Shown here: positions 43,165-55,718 of the stretch, one piece after another
Position numbering within the stretch: the first letter of the stretch is position 1
Layout of the letters: every line of letters begins with the position of its first letter
The notes under the pieces: generated by a model
Databases searched by the model: none
Told to the model about the DNA's origin: nothing
Seen by the model: only the letters and a program-made list of their open reading frames with translations
DNA from: Litchfieldia alkalitelluris
GTDB lineage: Bacteria > Bacillota > Bacilli > Bacillales > Bacillaceae_L
Direction of reading: 5' to 3'
Length of the DNA: 64,000 nt
Assembly: GCF_002019645.1 (NCBI RefSeq)
Contig: NZ_KV917374.1
Location: forward strand, 1,081,452 to 1,145,451
Program-made: the position numbers and the translations under genes

Positions 43165-44856
43165 ATGGCTAAATATTCGATTGGTGTTGACTATGGTACA
43201 CAATCAGGAAGAGCTGTACTTGTTGAAATTGGAACTGGTAAGGAAGTTGCTACATCTGTAAAAGCATATACGCATGGTGTAATGGATGAGTTTTTACCAG
43301 ACGGTACGACTAAACTGGAACATGACTGGGCATTACAACATCCAACAGACTATCTAGAAGTTTTACAGATTACGGTTCGTGAAGTATTAGATAAAGCACA
43401 AGTATCACCAGAAGATGTTATCGGTTTAGGAATTGATTTCACAGCTTGTACGGTTTTACCGATCGATGAGAACGGTACACCATTATGTTTGAAGCCAGAA
43501 TTCAGTAAAAATCCTCATAGTTATGTTAAGTTGTGGAAGCACCATGCGGCTCAGGATGAAGCAAACCGTTTAAATGAGATTGCAGAAGCACGGGGCGAAG
43601 AATTTTTAAAGCGCTACGGCGGTAAAATTTCGTCTGAATGGATGATCCCAAAAGTATGGCAAATCTTAAATGAAGCTCCAGACATATATAATGAAGCAGA
43701 TCAAATTCTTGAAGCGACTGATTGGGTTATCTCGCAATTAACAGGACAAGTAACGCGTAACAGTTGTACAGCAGGCTATAAAGCAATGTGGCACAAGCAG
43801 GAAGGTTATCCTTCAAATGAATTTTTCAAAGCATTAGATCCTCGTCTAGAGAATGTAGTTGAAGATAAGTTATCAAACGATATCGTTCCAATTGGCTCTA
43901 AAGCAGGCGAAATTACTGAAGCTGGTGCAGAGCTTACAGGATTAAAGCCAGGTACTGCAGTAGCTGTTGCAAATGTTGATGCTCACGTTGCTGTTCCTGC
44001 CGTAGGTATTACAGAGCCAGGTAAATTATTAATGATTATGGGTACATCTACTTGTCATATCTTATTAGGGGAAGAGGAAAAGATTGTCCCAGGTATGTGT
44101 GGAGTTGTAGAAGATGGAGTCATTCCTGGATTTATGGGATACGAAGCTGGGCAATCTTGTGTAGGTGACCATTTTGAATGGTTTACAGAGAACTGTGTGC
44201 CAGCTAGCTATTATGAAGAAGCAAAGGAACAAGGAATTAACATCCATCAATTACTTACAGAAAAAGCGAGCAAATTAGCAGTTGGTGAAAGCGGTCTCCT
44301 AGCATTAGATTGGTGGAATGGAAACCGTTCGACACTTGTAGATGCTGATCTTACAGGAGTTCTACTAGGGCAAACATTATTAACAAAACCTGAAGAAATA
44401 TATCGCGCATTAATTGAAGCGACAGCTTATGGAACTCGTATGATTGTTGAAACATTCCGAAATAACGGTGTTCCTGTTAATGAAGTATATGCAGCAGGTG
44501 GTATTGCCGAGAAAAATACAATGATGATGCAAATCTATTCAGACGTTTTGAATATGGAAATCAAGATTTCTGCTTCTTCTCAAACACCAGCACTTGGATC
44601 AGCGATGTTTGGAGCGGTTGCTGCTGGGAAAGAACGCGGAGGCTATGACAATATTACAGATGCTGCAAAGGATATGGGAAGAGTCAAGGATTATGTATAT
44701 CAGCCAAACTTAGCTGAATCAAAAGTATATGACCAACTTTTCTCTGAATACGCTCGTCTTTACGACTACTTTGGACGCGGTGCAAACGATGTAATGAAAA
44801 CATTGAAAAAGATTAAAAGTACTAGCACTGAGAAAAAGGAGGAGGAGGTATGCTAG
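43165..44856 (+). CDS. araB: Ribulokinase
   Basis: FGGY-family carbohydrate kinase of 563 aa that phosphorylates L-ribulose to L-ribulose-5-phosphate. The N-terminal ATPase motif [12 protein letters not shown] is at residues 6-17, with [11 protein letters not shown] near residue 94 and the C-terminal [18 protein letters not shown] near residue 447. GTG 43156 lies next to the aggtagggtgag ribosome site, so the ATG at 43165 is used. Overlaps araD by 7 nt. Order araB-araD-araA differs from B. subtilis araABD. Confidence 0.97.
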   Translation: MAKYSIGVDYGTQSGRAVLVEIGTGKEVATSVKAYTHGVMDEFLPDGTTKLEHDWALQHPTDYLEVLQITVREVLDKAQVSPEDVIGLGIDFTACTVLPIDENGTPLCLKPEFSKNPHSYVKLWKHHAAQDEANRLNEIAEARGEEFLKRYGGKISSEWMIPKVWQILNEAPDIYNEADQILEATDWVISQLTGQVTRNSCTAGYKAMWHKQEGYPSNEFFKALDPRLENVVEDKLSNDIVPIGSKAGEITEAGAELTGLKPGTAVAVANVDAHVAVPAVGITEPGKLLMIMGTSTCHILLGEEEKIVPGMCGVVEDGVIPGFMGYEAGQSCVGDHFEWFTENCVPASYYEEAKEQGINIHQLLTEKASKLAVGESGLLALDWWNGNRSTLVDADLTGVLLGQTLLTKPEEIYRALIEATAYGTRMIVETFRNNGVPVNEVYAAGGIAEKNTMMMQIYSDVLNMEIKISASSQTPALGSAMFGAVAAGKERGGYDNITDAAKDMGRVKDYVYQPNLAESKVYDQLFSEYARLYDYFGRGANDVMKTLKKIKSTSTEKKEEEVC

Positions 44857-45545
44857 AACGCTTAAAGAGAGAGGTCCTTGAAGCAAATCTTCAGTTACCA
44901 GAGCATAATCTAGTTACCTTCACTTGGGGTAATGTTAGTGGAATCGACCGAAACGAAAACCTTGTCGTTATTAAACCAAGTGGTATTCCATATGACGAAT
45001 TAGCGATAGAAGATTTAGTGGTCGTTGACTTAGATGGGAATATCGTTGAAGGAACATTGCGTCCTTCTTCAGATACCCCAACACATCTTGCGTTGTATCG
45101 TGCTTTCCCAACTATTGGTGGTGTGGTTCATACACATTCCCCGTGGGCCACAAGCTGGGCGCAAGCAGGTCGTTCAATTCCAGCGCTAGGAACAACACAT
45201 GCAGATTATTATTACGGAGAAATTCCTTGTACACGTGAAATGACTAAAGAGGAAATTGATCGCGCGTATGAACTTGAAACAGGAAATGTGATTATTGAAA
45301 CCTTTACTAAAGAAGGCCTTGATCCAATTGCTATGCCTGGGGTTCTCGTATTTAACCATGCCCCATTCTGTTGGGGGAAAAATGCAAAAGAGGCTGTACA
45401 CAATGCCGTGGTGTTGGAAGAAGTAGCCAAGATGGCACTTCATGCTTTCCAACTAAATCCGAATGTGAAACCAATACAGCAGTTCTTACTTGATAAACAC
45501 TATTTAAGAAAGCACGGTGCTAATGCCTACTACGGCCAAAAATAG
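44850..45545 (+). CDS. araD: L-ribulose-5-phosphate 4-epimerase
   Basis: Class II aldolase-fold zinc enzyme of 231 aa that yields D-xylulose-5-phosphate. Seen are TWGNVSG and the phosphate-binding [22 protein letters not shown] with [30 protein letters not shown] carrying zinc-binding histidines, and a further conserved His in [14 protein letters not shown]. Translation starts inside araB after an aaggaggagg ribosome site. Confidence 0.97.
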   Translation: MLERLKREVLEANLQLPEHNLVTFTWGNVSGIDRNENLVVIKPSGIPYDELAIEDLVVVDLDGNIVEGTLRPSSDTPTHLALYRAFPTIGGVVHTHSPWATSWAQAGRSIPALGTTHADYYYGEIPCTREMTKEEIDRAYELETGNVIIETFTKEGLDPIAMPGVLVFNHAPFCWGKNAKEAVHNAVVLEEVAKMALHAFQLNPNVKPIQQFLLDKHYLRKHGANAYYGQK

Positions 45546-45615
45546 TTATTAAGTAAGAGAGATCATAAAACTAGTAGAATATAAAAAAATAAAATTACTA
45601 TAGGGGGATATACCC

Positions 45616-47103
45616 ATGTTAAAAACAACAAAAGAGTATGAATTTTGGTTTGTAACTGGAAGTCAGTTACTTTATGGAGAAGACGTTCTAAGACAAGTAG
45701 AAGAACACTCTAAAACAATTGTAACTGGTTTAGATAATGACGCTTCTGTATCTTATAAACTAGTATTTAAGTCAGTAGTAAAGGATTCAGATGCGATTCG
45801 TGATTTAATTCTTGAAGCGAATGGTAATCCAAGCTGTGCAGGTATCATTACATGGATGCATACCTTCTCGCCTTCTAAGATGTGGATTGCAGGATTAGCT
45901 GCTTTACAAAAACCACTTTTACATTTGGCTACTCAATTTAATCGTGATATTCCATGGGAATCTATTGATATGGATTTCATGAACTTAAATCAATCAGCAC
46001 ACGGTGACCGTGAACATGGCTTTATCCACAGCCGTATGAAAGTTAAACGTAAGGTTGTTGTGGGTCATTGGGAGAACGAAGAAGTTAGAGAGCGTATTGG
46101 TAGCTGGATGAGAACTTCAGTAGCATTTGCTGAAAGTAAGGTTCTGAAGGTTGCAAGATTTGGTGATAACATGCGCCAAGTAGCTGTAACTGAGGGTGAC
46201 AAAGTTGAAGCACAAATCAAGTTTGGCTGGACTGTAAATGGCTATGGTGTTGGCGACCTTGTACAAAAAATGAATGATATTACAGAACAAGAAGTAGAAC
46301 AACTAGTTGCTGAATATGAAGAGCTTTATGATTTTACTCCTGAGGGACTTACAGATGGTCCAGAAAGGGATTCAATCAAATATCAAGCTAGAATCGAACT
46401 TGGAATGAAAGCTTTCTTAACAGAAGGTGGATATACTGCTTTCACAACTACTTTTGAAGATTTACACGGAATGCAACAACTTCCTGGTCTAGCAGCACAG
46501 CGCTTAATGGAACAAGGCTATGGATTTGCTGGTGAAGGTGATTGGAAAACTGCAGCTCTTGTTCGTTTAATGAAGATTATTGCTGGAAATGAAGATACAT
46601 CATTTATGGAAGATTACACGTATCACTTTGAGCCAGGAAACGAATTGGTTCTTGGTGCTCATATGCTTGAGATTTGTCCAACCATTTCAGCTACTCGACC
46701 TAAAATTGAGGTGCATCCACTAGGTATTGGTGGCAAGGAAGACCCAGCTAGAATCGTGTTTAATGGTAAAGGTGGTTCAGCATTAAATGCATCGATTATT
46801 GACTTAGGACACCGTTTCCGCCTGCTTGTAAATGAAGTTGATGCAGTTGAACTAGAAGAGGAAATGCCAAATCTTCCTGTAGCAAGAGTACTATGGAAAA
46901 CTCAGCCATCATTAAGTCAAGCAGTTGAAAACTGGATTCAAGCTGGTGGAGCACACCATACCGGATTCTCTTACAAAGTAACAACTGAGCAATTAAGAGA
47001 CTTTGCTGAATTAGCTGGAATTGAAATGGTAGTTATTAATAACGATACAAAAACAGAAGCATTCAATAACGAACTTCGCTGGAACGATATCTTATACCGT
47101 TAA
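45616..47103 (+). CDS. araA: L-arabinose isomerase
   Basis: 495-aa Mn2+-dependent isomerase of L-arabinose to L-ribulose. Conserved WFVTGSQLLYGEDVL at the N-terminus, CAGIITWMHTFSPSKMWI, the metal-site segments TEGGYTAFTTTFEDLHG and GEGDWKTAALVR, and HMLEICPTIS. The product length matches the Bacillus enzyme. A tagggggata ribosome site precedes the ATG. Terminator after the stop ends the araBDA unit. Confidence 0.97.
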   Translation: MLKTTKEYEFWFVTGSQLLYGEDVLRQVEEHSKTIVTGLDNDASVSYKLVFKSVVKDSDAIRDLILEANGNPSCAGIITWMHTFSPSKMWIAGLAALQKPLLHLATQFNRDIPWESIDMDFMNLNQSAHGDREHGFIHSRMKVKRKVVVGHWENEEVRERIGSWMRTSVAFAESKVLKVARFGDNMRQVAVTEGDKVEAQIKFGWTVNGYGVGDLVQKMNDITEQEVEQLVAEYEELYDFTPEGLTDGPERDSIKYQARIELGMKAFLTEGGYTAFTTTFEDLHGMQQLPGLAAQRLMEQGYGFAGEGDWKTAALVRLMKIIAGNEDTSFMEDYTYHFEPGNELVLGAHMLEICPTISATRPKIEVHPLGIGGKEDPARIVFNGKGGSALNASIIDLGHRFRLLVNEVDAVELEEEMPNLPVARVLWKTQPSLSQAVENWIQAGGAHHTGFSYKVTTEQLRDFAELAGIEMVVINNDTKTEAFNNELRWNDILYR

Positions 47104-47131
47104 TCTGAAATTATGTGGTTTAACTAAATGA

Positions 47132-47158
47132 GGGCTATTAGAAATAATAGCCCTTATT
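47132..47158 (+). terminator. Intrinsic terminator after araA
   Basis: AGGGCTATT-agaa-AATAGCCCTTATTTAAT stem-loop with a short T-rich tail. Confidence 0.75.
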
Positions 47159-47222
47159 TAATAGATATATAGATTTTAAGATTACTATATTACTTATAAA
47201 GAAGGCCTTTATAAGAATGAGT

Positions 47223-47426
47223 ATTTGCAACATAGAGGATGAGATCGTGTACTTACTTAGTGTGGAATGAGCGGAGAACCACTTGACTCCTGCAGGATCT
47301 AGTGGTCTTTAGGAGACCCCGCAGGAGCCAAAAAGCGACGAGGAGGCTCCCGGACCACCCCGCGGTATCCCGCGAGTGGATCGTAGCTCATGGAAATCCA
47401 CTACCAAGGTGATTTCCAGGATTAGA
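47223..47426 (+). repeat. GC-rich hairpin repeat, family A, copy 2
   Basis: The left end TTTGCAACATAGAGGATG and CTTAGTGTGGAATGAGCGGA, core GACCCCGCAGGAGCC, GCGACGAGGAGGCTCCCGG and ACCACCCCGCGGTATCCCGCG, and a degenerate right end GATTTCCAGGATTAGA match copy 1. Located between araA and the first GH51 gene. Confidence 0.85.
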
Positions 47427-47472
47427 TTTCAAATAAAATCACAACCTATATTTTTCAATGGAGGATTCGTCT

Positions 47473-48960
47473 ATGAAAAACAATGTTATCGTAAACACCG
47501 ATATTAAAAAAGGCACAATTAACAAAAATATATATGGTCATTTTGCAGAGCATCTAGGCAGATGTATTTATGAAGGAATCTGGGTTGGTGAAGATTCTTC
47601 AATCCCAAACACAAAAGGTATTCGTAATGATGTGCTAGAAGCGCTTAAGAACATAAAAGTTCCAGTCCTTCGTTGGCCAGGTGGATGTTTCGCGGATGAG
47701 TATCACTGGAAAGATGGAGTAGGTCCTAGAGAAGAACGTAAGCGTATGGTTAACACACACTGGGGCGGTGTTGTTGAAAATAACCACTTCGGAACCCATG
47801 AGTTCATGCTTCTTTGTGAATTACTAGAATGTGAACCATATATTTGTGGAAACGTTGGAAGCGGTACCGTTCAAGAAATGTCTGAATGGGTTGAATATAT
47901 GACCTTTGAAGGTGAATCTCCGATGGCAAATTGGCGCCGTGAAAATGGAGCAGATGAGCCATGGAAGCTAAAATATTTTGGCGTAGGAAATGAAAACTGG
48001 GGTTGCGGTGGAAATATGCGTCCAGAGTATTACGCAGACCTTTATCGTCGTTTTCAAACATATGTAAGAAATTATGGCGATAACAAAATTTATAAAATTG
48101 CCGGCGGGGCAAATGTCGATGATTATAACTGGACTGAGGTATTAATGAAAAATGCTCATTGGTTAATGGATGGACTCAGCCTTCATTATTACACTATTCC
48201 AGGAGATTTCTGGCTAGGAAAAGGCTCTGCGGTTGATTTCCCTGAAGAAGAGTGGTTCATTACGATGAAGAAAGCTCTTCATATGGATGAATTAATTTCC
48301 AAGCACAGCACAATTATGGACAAATATGATCCGAAAAAGCGAATTGGCATGATCATTGATGAGTGGGGAACTTGGTTTGACGTAGAACCTGGAACGAACC
48401 CAGGATTTCTATATCAACAAAATACAATTCGTGATGCACTAGTAGCAGGTTTACATTTTAACATCTTCCATAATCATAGTGATCGCGTTCAAATGACAAA
48501 TATTGCTCAAACGGTGAACGTACTACAAGCAATGATTCTTACTGAGGGTGAGAAGATGATTCTTACTCCAACATACCATGTATTTGATATGTATAAAGTA
48601 CACCAAGATGCTGAATTGTTGGCTGTTGATTCTTCATTTGGAACGTATGAACTTAATGGAGAAACTCTACCACAAGTGACTGTATCGGCATCTAAAAATG
48701 CAGAAGGAAAAATTCATATCAGCTTATGTAATATTGATCACCAAAATGAGTCAGTACTTGATTTAGATCTTCGTGGTTTAAATGTAGGTGAAGCAAAAGT
48801 GTCAGGAACAATCATTACTGCAGACACTATGAATGCTCATAATACTTTTGAACAACCAGAGGTTGTAAAGCCTGTTGAATTTACAGGGGTAACATTAAAC
48901 AATCAAAAATTAGACATAAAGCTTCCAGCGATGTCTGTTGTTACATTAGTAGTAGAATAA
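47473..48960 (+). CDS. abfA: GH51 alpha-L-arabinofuranosidase (first copy)
   Basis: 495-aa intracellular GH51 retaining enzyme that removes terminal L-arabinofuranose. The acid/base is Glu174 (VGNENW) and the nucleophile Glu297 (IIDEWGTW). The (beta/alpha)8 domain is followed by a C-terminal beta domain. Sequence is clearly distinct from the second GH51 in this cluster, so this is not a recent duplicate; substrate preference (arabinan versus arabinoxylan side chains) cannot be read from sequence. The ATG at 47473 follows atggagg; the ATG at 47458 overlaps that ribosome site. Confidence 0.93.
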   Translation: MKNNVIVNTDIKKGTINKNIYGHFAEHLGRCIYEGIWVGEDSSIPNTKGIRNDVLEALKNIKVPVLRWPGGCFADEYHWKDGVGPREERKRMVNTHWGGVVENNHFGTHEFMLLCELLECEPYICGNVGSGTVQEMSEWVEYMTFEGESPMANWRRENGADEPWKLKYFGVGNENWGCGGNMRPEYYADLYRRFQTYVRNYGDNKIYKIAGGANVDDYNWTEVLMKNAHWLMDGLSLHYYTIPGDFWLGKGSAVDFPEEEWFITMKKALHMDELISKHSTIMDKYDPKKRIGMIIDEWGTWFDVEPGTNPGFLYQQNTIRDALVAGLHFNIFHNHSDRVQMTNIAQTVNVLQAMILTEGEKMILTPTYHVFDMYKVHQDAELLAVDSSFGTYELNGETLPQVTVSASKNAEGKIHISLCNIDHQNESVLDLDLRGLNVGEAKVSGTIITADTMNAHNTFEQPEVVKPVEFTGVTLNNQKLDIKLPAMSVVTLVVE

Positions 48961-48981
48961 AACATAAGGGGAGAAAAAGCA

Positions 48982-49254
48982 GTGAATAAGCAAAGTCTAT
49001 GCAAAGGCTGCGTTGAAACAGTCATTGTTTCAGAAGAAGTCATTGAAGAGCTCGTGAAGGAAGCAGAGGAAGATTTATCTGTGGTCGTGTCTGATGAAAT
49101 CTATGCAGCAAGGTTGAGAATTTGTGAAGGCTGCCCCTCCCTTCAATACGGTACAACTTGTGCTCATAGCGGATGTATTGTCCGCTATCGAGCTAAATTT
49201 AAAAATAAAAGCTGTCCATTTTCGGGGAAGCCAAAGTGGGAAAAGGTTGGGTAA
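48982..49254 (+). CDS. Cys-rich small protein, DUF6171-like
   Basis: 90-aa protein with paired cysteines (CKGC at 7-10, CEGC at 48-51, then C60, C65 and C78), a likely metal-binding or zinc-ribbon-like arrangement, plus LQYGTTC and CIVRYRAKFKNKSCP. It resembles DUF6171 proteins as I remember them; function unknown. GTG start after a ggggag ribosome site. It lies between two GH51 genes in the same orientation, so it is probably cotranscribed with arabinan genes. No signal peptide. Confidence 0.75.
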   Translation: MNKQSLCKGCVETVIVSEEVIEELVKEAEEDLSVVVSDEIYAARLRICEGCPSLQYGTTCAHSGCIVRYRAKFKNKSCPFSGKPKWEKVG

Positions 49255-49327
49255 TCTAAAAGATTCCTAACAATATTAATAGAAGTTTTTTATCCTGCAA
49301 AACTATGAAGATAGTAGAAAGGAATAA

Positions 49328-50842
<1,515 letters not shown>

Positions 50843-50969
50843 TTATAAGACCTTAATTGTAAGTGTGAATTCATGTGTAAAAATTCCATACCTTCTCCTA
50901 TTTAATTGGAAAAGGTATGGAATCATTTATATATGGGGAAAAGTTTCTAGGAATCAGGAGGATTAATAG

Positions 50970-52193
50970 ATGGAAAAATATATTGCTAATCTAGTAACCC
51001 TGGCCGAACAATGTGATTGTGGTAATCATCACAACCCCATCACTATCGAAAAGATATCAGTTGGGAAAGAAGTATTACTAGAACTAGTATCATTCCTGAA
51101 ATCAAAAGGATATAAAAAGCCTATACTGATTGCCGATGTTCATACGTTCGAAGCAGCGGGTGTGTCAATATCAAAAGACTTAACTCAATCTAATATTTCC
51201 TTTTCGGTTAGCTTAATCAAACCGGATGAAAACAATGATGTTGTGGCAGATGAGAAATCCTTAGTTCAAGCCCTATTAGAGATGCCCCAAGATACAGATG
51301 TAATCATCGCTGTAGGGGCTGGGACAATCCATGATATCGCACGTTTTTGTAGTGCTAAAACAGCAGTGCCGTTTATTTCTGTACCAACAGCGCCTTCTGT
51401 CGATGGTTTTACGTCCATGGGCGCGCCACTTATTGTTAGAGGAGTTAAAATCACCTATCAGATGACGGCACCAATTGCCTTATTTGTTGATATTGGTATT
51501 TTAAAAGATGCCCCTAAAAAAATGATTGCAGCTGGCTTTGGTGATATGCTTGCAAAATTCACTTCACTAGCAGATTGGAAATTTGATCATCTTGTAAAAG
51601 AAGAGCCGTATTGTCCACTTGTTGCAGAAATAACACGTGAAGCATTAGATGCTTGTATGGAACAGGTTGATTCGATTGCGGATGGTGATGAAAGAGGAGT
51701 TCGTATTTTAATTGAAGCACTAATCAAATCAGGGCTTGCGATGCTAATATTCGGACAATCTCACCCTGCCTCTGGTGGTGAACATCACCTATCACATTAT
51801 TGGGAGATGGAATTTTTACGCCAAAAACGTCCTGCAATCCTTCATGGAGCTAAAGTAGGGGTATCAACTTCGCTTCTTGCTGGGATATATAAGGAAAAGT
51901 TTCTTCCATTTATTTTGGATTCATCTCGTTTACATTCATTTGAAGACAAAGCTATTGTAGCAAAAATTTCGGAAAACTTAACAGAAATTAATCATGTCTA
52001 TCAACAGATACCAGAATCAGGTCAGCTTCGTAGGTTACTAGAAAAGCTTAGTGGCGAAACAATTCCAGCACAACTAGGTATTGATGATGAACTAGTAAAA
52101 GCGAGCTTAAGTGAGGCCCACAACTTACGAAAACGTTACACAGGCTTAAAATTTTTGAACGAGATAAATGTTCAATCAACACTCCTAAAATAG
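50970..52193 (+). CDS. araM: Glycerol-1-phosphate dehydrogenase AraM/EgsA
   Basis: 407-aa metal-dependent dehydrogenase of the AraM/EgsA family. In B. subtilis AraM reduces dihydroxyacetone phosphate to glycerol-1-phosphate for heptaprenylglyceryl lipid synthesis. NAD-binding AVGAGTIHDIARF is near residue 112 and metal-ligand histidines lie in SGGEHHLSHYWEM and LHGAKVGVSTSL. An aggagg ribosome site precedes the ATG. Its presence in arabinose operons is conserved although it is not an arabinose enzyme. araL, its neighbour in B. subtilis, is absent here. Confidence 0.93.
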   Translation: MEKYIANLVTLAEQCDCGNHHNPITIEKISVGKEVLLELVSFLKSKGYKKPILIADVHTFEAAGVSISKDLTQSNISFSVSLIKPDENNDVVADEKSLVQALLEMPQDTDVIIAVGAGTIHDIARFCSAKTAVPFISVPTAPSVDGFTSMGAPLIVRGVKITYQMTAPIALFVDIGILKDAPKKMIAAGFGDMLAKFTSLADWKFDHLVKEEPYCPLVAEITREALDACMEQVDSIADGDERGVRILIEALIKSGLAMLIFGQSHPASGGEHHLSHYWEMEFLRQKRPAILHGAKVGVSTSLLAGIYKEKFLPFILDSSRLHSFEDKAIVAKISENLTEINHVYQQIPESGQLRRLLEKLSGETIPAQLGIDDELVKASLSEAHNLRKRYTGLKFLNEINVQSTLLK

Positions 52194-52228
52194 TGTAGTC
52201 TATTAATTTAAAGAAAAAGGTGATTATC

Positions 52229-53185
52229 ATGCAAAAAGTAGAAACTATAAACAATCCAGTTATCGAACAAAGAGCAGATCCATGGGTCTATAAACATACA
52301 GACGGTTTTTATTATTTTACTGCCTCAGTTCCTGAATATGATCGAATTGAAGTAAGACGCTCGAAAACAATTCAAGGATTAAAGGATGCTGAAACTGTAA
52401 CAGCTTGGACGAAACATGAGAGTGGCGTAATGAGTGCAAATATTTGGGCTCCAGAAATTCATTATCTAGATGGAAAATGGTATATCTATTTTGCTGCAGC
52501 TCGTGAAGATGCTATTTTTGATCACCGTATGTATGTGATTGAAAATGACTCAGAAAACCCATTAGAAGGAAGTTGGGTAGAAAAAGGACAGGTGAAAACC
52601 GACTGGGAATCCTTCTCGCTTGATGCGACAGTTTTCGAACACAAAGGACAACGATACTACGTATGGGCTCAAAGAGATCCTGAAATCGTTGGTAACTCAA
52701 ACCTATATATTGCAAAAATGACCAATCCATGGACCATAGAAGGTCCTCAGGTACTGATTACAAAGCCTGAATATGATTGGGAGACAATTGGCTTCTTAGT
52801 GAATGAAGGTGCCGCAGTTTTAAAGAGAAACGGAAAGATTTTCATGACTTACTCAGCAAGTGCGACTGACTATAATTATTGCATGGGATTATTATCGGCA
52901 GATGAAGATAGTGATTTATTAGATCCAAAATCATGGTCTAAATCATCGGAACCAGTTTTTCAAACATCTGAAGAAAATAGTCAGTATGGACCAGGACATA
53001 ACAGTTTTACGGTTTCAGAAGATGGGACTCAAGATATCCTAGTCTATCATGGTCGTAATTATCGTGAGATTGTTGGTGATCCACTATGGGATCCAAACCG
53101 CCATACCCGTGCACAAGTTTTCACATGGAATGAAGATGGGACTCCGAACTTTGGTGTTCCTGTTGCAGATGCAAACAAAGAATAA
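52229..53185 (+). CDS. GH43 exo-alpha-1,5-L-arabinofuranosidase-like (copy 1)
   Basis: 318-aa single-domain GH43 propeller without a signal peptide, with the EQRADPWVYKHTDGFYYFTASVPEYD opening characteristic of the subfamily that includes Streptomyces exo-1,5-alpha-L-arabinofuranosidase. The catalytic base is Asp17; the pKa-modulating Asp is in SLDATVF and the acid Glu in VNEGAAV. Likely trims imported arabino-oligosaccharides in the cytosol. The ATG at 52229 follows aaaggtg, so the GTG at 52220 is rejected. A paralogue follows 30 bp later. Confidence 0.88.
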   Translation: MQKVETINNPVIEQRADPWVYKHTDGFYYFTASVPEYDRIEVRRSKTIQGLKDAETVTAWTKHESGVMSANIWAPEIHYLDGKWYIYFAAAREDAIFDHRMYVIENDSENPLEGSWVEKGQVKTDWESFSLDATVFEHKGQRYYVWAQRDPEIVGNSNLYIAKMTNPWTIEGPQVLITKPEYDWETIGFLVNEGAAVLKRNGKIFMTYSASATDYNYCMGLLSADEDSDLLDPKSWSKSSEPVFQTSEENSQYGPGHNSFTVSEDGTQDILVYHGRNYREIVGDPLWDPNRHTRAQVFTWNEDGTPNFGVPVADANKE

Positions 53186-53215
53186 AAGACAAGTTTTAAA
53201 AGGAGGATGTTAATT

Positions 53216-54181
53216 ATGGTACAGGTTACAATTGACCAAGCAAAAAGAGCCCAAGATTTATTGATTGAGCAAAGAGCAGATCCATGGGTGTATAAACATA
53301 CTGATGGATACTACTACTTTACCGCGTCCGTACCTGAATATGATTTAATCGAAGTAAGACGTTCACAAACGATCAAAGGACTAGCGGAAGCTGAACCAGT
53401 GGTGGCATGGAGAAAACATGAAACAGGTCCTTTAAGTTCACTTATTTGGGCACCGGAACTTCATTATATTAATGGAAGCTGGTATATCTATTTCGCTGCA
53501 GCAAAATCAAAAGAAATCGTAGATGGTCTGTTTCAGCATCGAATGTATGTGATTGAAAATAAATCAGAAAATCCATTAGAGGGTACATGGGAAGAAAAAG
53601 GCCAAGTGAAAACTGATTGGGAATCTTTTGCTCTTGATGCAACATCCTTTGAACATAATGGACAGCAGTATTTGGTATGGCCACAAAAGGACCCGGATAT
53701 TAAAGGAAACTCTAATCTTTATATTGCTCCATTAGAAAACCCATGGACAATTAAGGGTCCACAGGTCATGATCTCAAAGCCAGAATATGATTGGGAAACG
53801 ATTGGGTTTTGGGTAAATGAAGGACCAGCAGTAATAAAACGGAATGGTAAGATTTTTATTTCTTATTCAGGTAGTGCGACTGACGAAAATTATTGTATGG
53901 GTCTATTAACTGCCGATGAAACTAGTGATGTAATGGATCCGAATTCATGGACTAAATCTAAGGAGCCTGTGTTTAACACGAACTATGAAGCTGGCCAATT
54001 TGGTCCTGGTCATAACAGTTTTACTGTTTCTGAAGACGGTACAAAAGATTTACTGGTCTATCATGTAAGAAACTATACAGAAATCGTTGGAGATCCTTTA
54101 TATGATCCTAATCGCCATACATGTGTTAAAGAATTCACTTGGAATCCTGATGGAACACCAAACTTTGGAATGCCACGATAA
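53216..54181 (+). CDS. GH43 exo-alpha-1,5-L-arabinofuranosidase-like (copy 2)
   Basis: 321-aa tandem paralogue of the preceding GH43 gene. It shares EQRADPWVYKHTDG and SVPEYDLIEVRRSQTIKGL but differs in loops (for example an extra KEIVDGLFQ insertion and VWPQKDPDIKGN in place of VWAQRDPEIVGN). Base Asp22, then the ALDATSF Asp and VNEGPAV Glu. The degree of divergence suggests an old duplication with room for altered substrate choice. Strong aaaggagg ribosome site; the ATG at 53216 is preferred to 53207. Followed by a strong hairpin. Confidence 0.88.
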   Translation: MVQVTIDQAKRAQDLLIEQRADPWVYKHTDGYYYFTASVPEYDLIEVRRSQTIKGLAEAEPVVAWRKHETGPLSSLIWAPELHYINGSWYIYFAAAKSKEIVDGLFQHRMYVIENKSENPLEGTWEEKGQVKTDWESFALDATSFEHNGQQYLVWPQKDPDIKGNSNLYIAPLENPWTIKGPQVMISKPEYDWETIGFWVNEGPAVIKRNGKIFISYSGSATDENYCMGLLTADETSDVMDPNSWTKSKEPVFNTNYEAGQFGPGHNSFTVSEDGTKDLLVYHVRNYTEIVGDPLYDPNRHTCVKEFTWNPDGTPNFGMPR

Positions 54182-54212
54182 TTTACAACGATAAGTTCTT
54201 TTGAAAATAGAG

Positions 54213-54245
54213 AGATTCATATCACCGTTTGATATGAATCTTTTC
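54213..54245 (+). terminator. Terminator between GH43 copy 2 and abnB
   Basis: AGATTCATATCA-ccgt-TTGATATGAATCTTTTCT, 12-bp stem plus T tail. abnB may need read-through or its own promoter. Confidence 0.85.
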
Positions 54246-54250
54246 TATAA

Positions 54251-55228
<978 letters not shown>

Positions 55229-55266
55229 AAAACACCAAAACAGTGTAAATAATTAAATATATTAGA

Positions 55267-55298
55267 AAGGGCTTACTAGAGTTGTGAGTCCTTTTTTG
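55267..55298 (+). terminator. Intrinsic terminator after abnB
   Basis: AAGGGCTTAC-tagagtt-GTGAGTCCTTTTTT. Confidence 0.8.
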
Positions 55299-55323
55299 AC
55301 AGGTAGATTTCTATGACAAAATA

Positions 55324-55703
55324 AATTGCATCATGGATAATGAAAAGGTTGTTATCCTTGGTTGGATGAGCGGAAGGTCACTCGACTCCTGCGGGATGCG
55401 GCGGGCAAAGTGAGACCCCGCAGGAGCCCGCCCTTGGCGACGAGGAGGCTCACGGACCACCCCGCGGTATCCCGCAAGTGAATCGCAGCGCTTTTCATTC
55501 CCTTTGTTGGGCTTTTGGCATGAGAAAGGGAACGAAACAATGCTTTTCATTCCCTTTGTTGAGCTTTAGGCATGAGAAAGGGAATGATTGTTGACCTTTG
55601 GCATGAGAAAGAGAATAAAACAACGCTTTTCATTCCTTTTGTTAGGCTTTAGGCATTAGTAAGGGAATTGGGACTCTCCGACCTATGTATTTTCAGGGTA
55701 GAC
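55324..55703 (+). repeat. GC-rich hairpin repeat, family A, copy 3, with internal tandem expansion
   Basis: Family A ends (ATTGCATCATGGATAATGAAAA on the left, GTATTTTCAGGGTAGAC on the right) and core (GACCCCGCAGGAGCCCGCCC, GCGACGAGGAGGCTCACGG) are present. The part between core and right end is replaced by about four tandem units (55490, 55542, 55591 truncated, 55625) of a roughly 52-bp hairpin, CATTCCCTTT ... AAAGGGAATG. Confidence 0.85.
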
Positions 55704-55718
55704 CCCAATGCTAATAAA

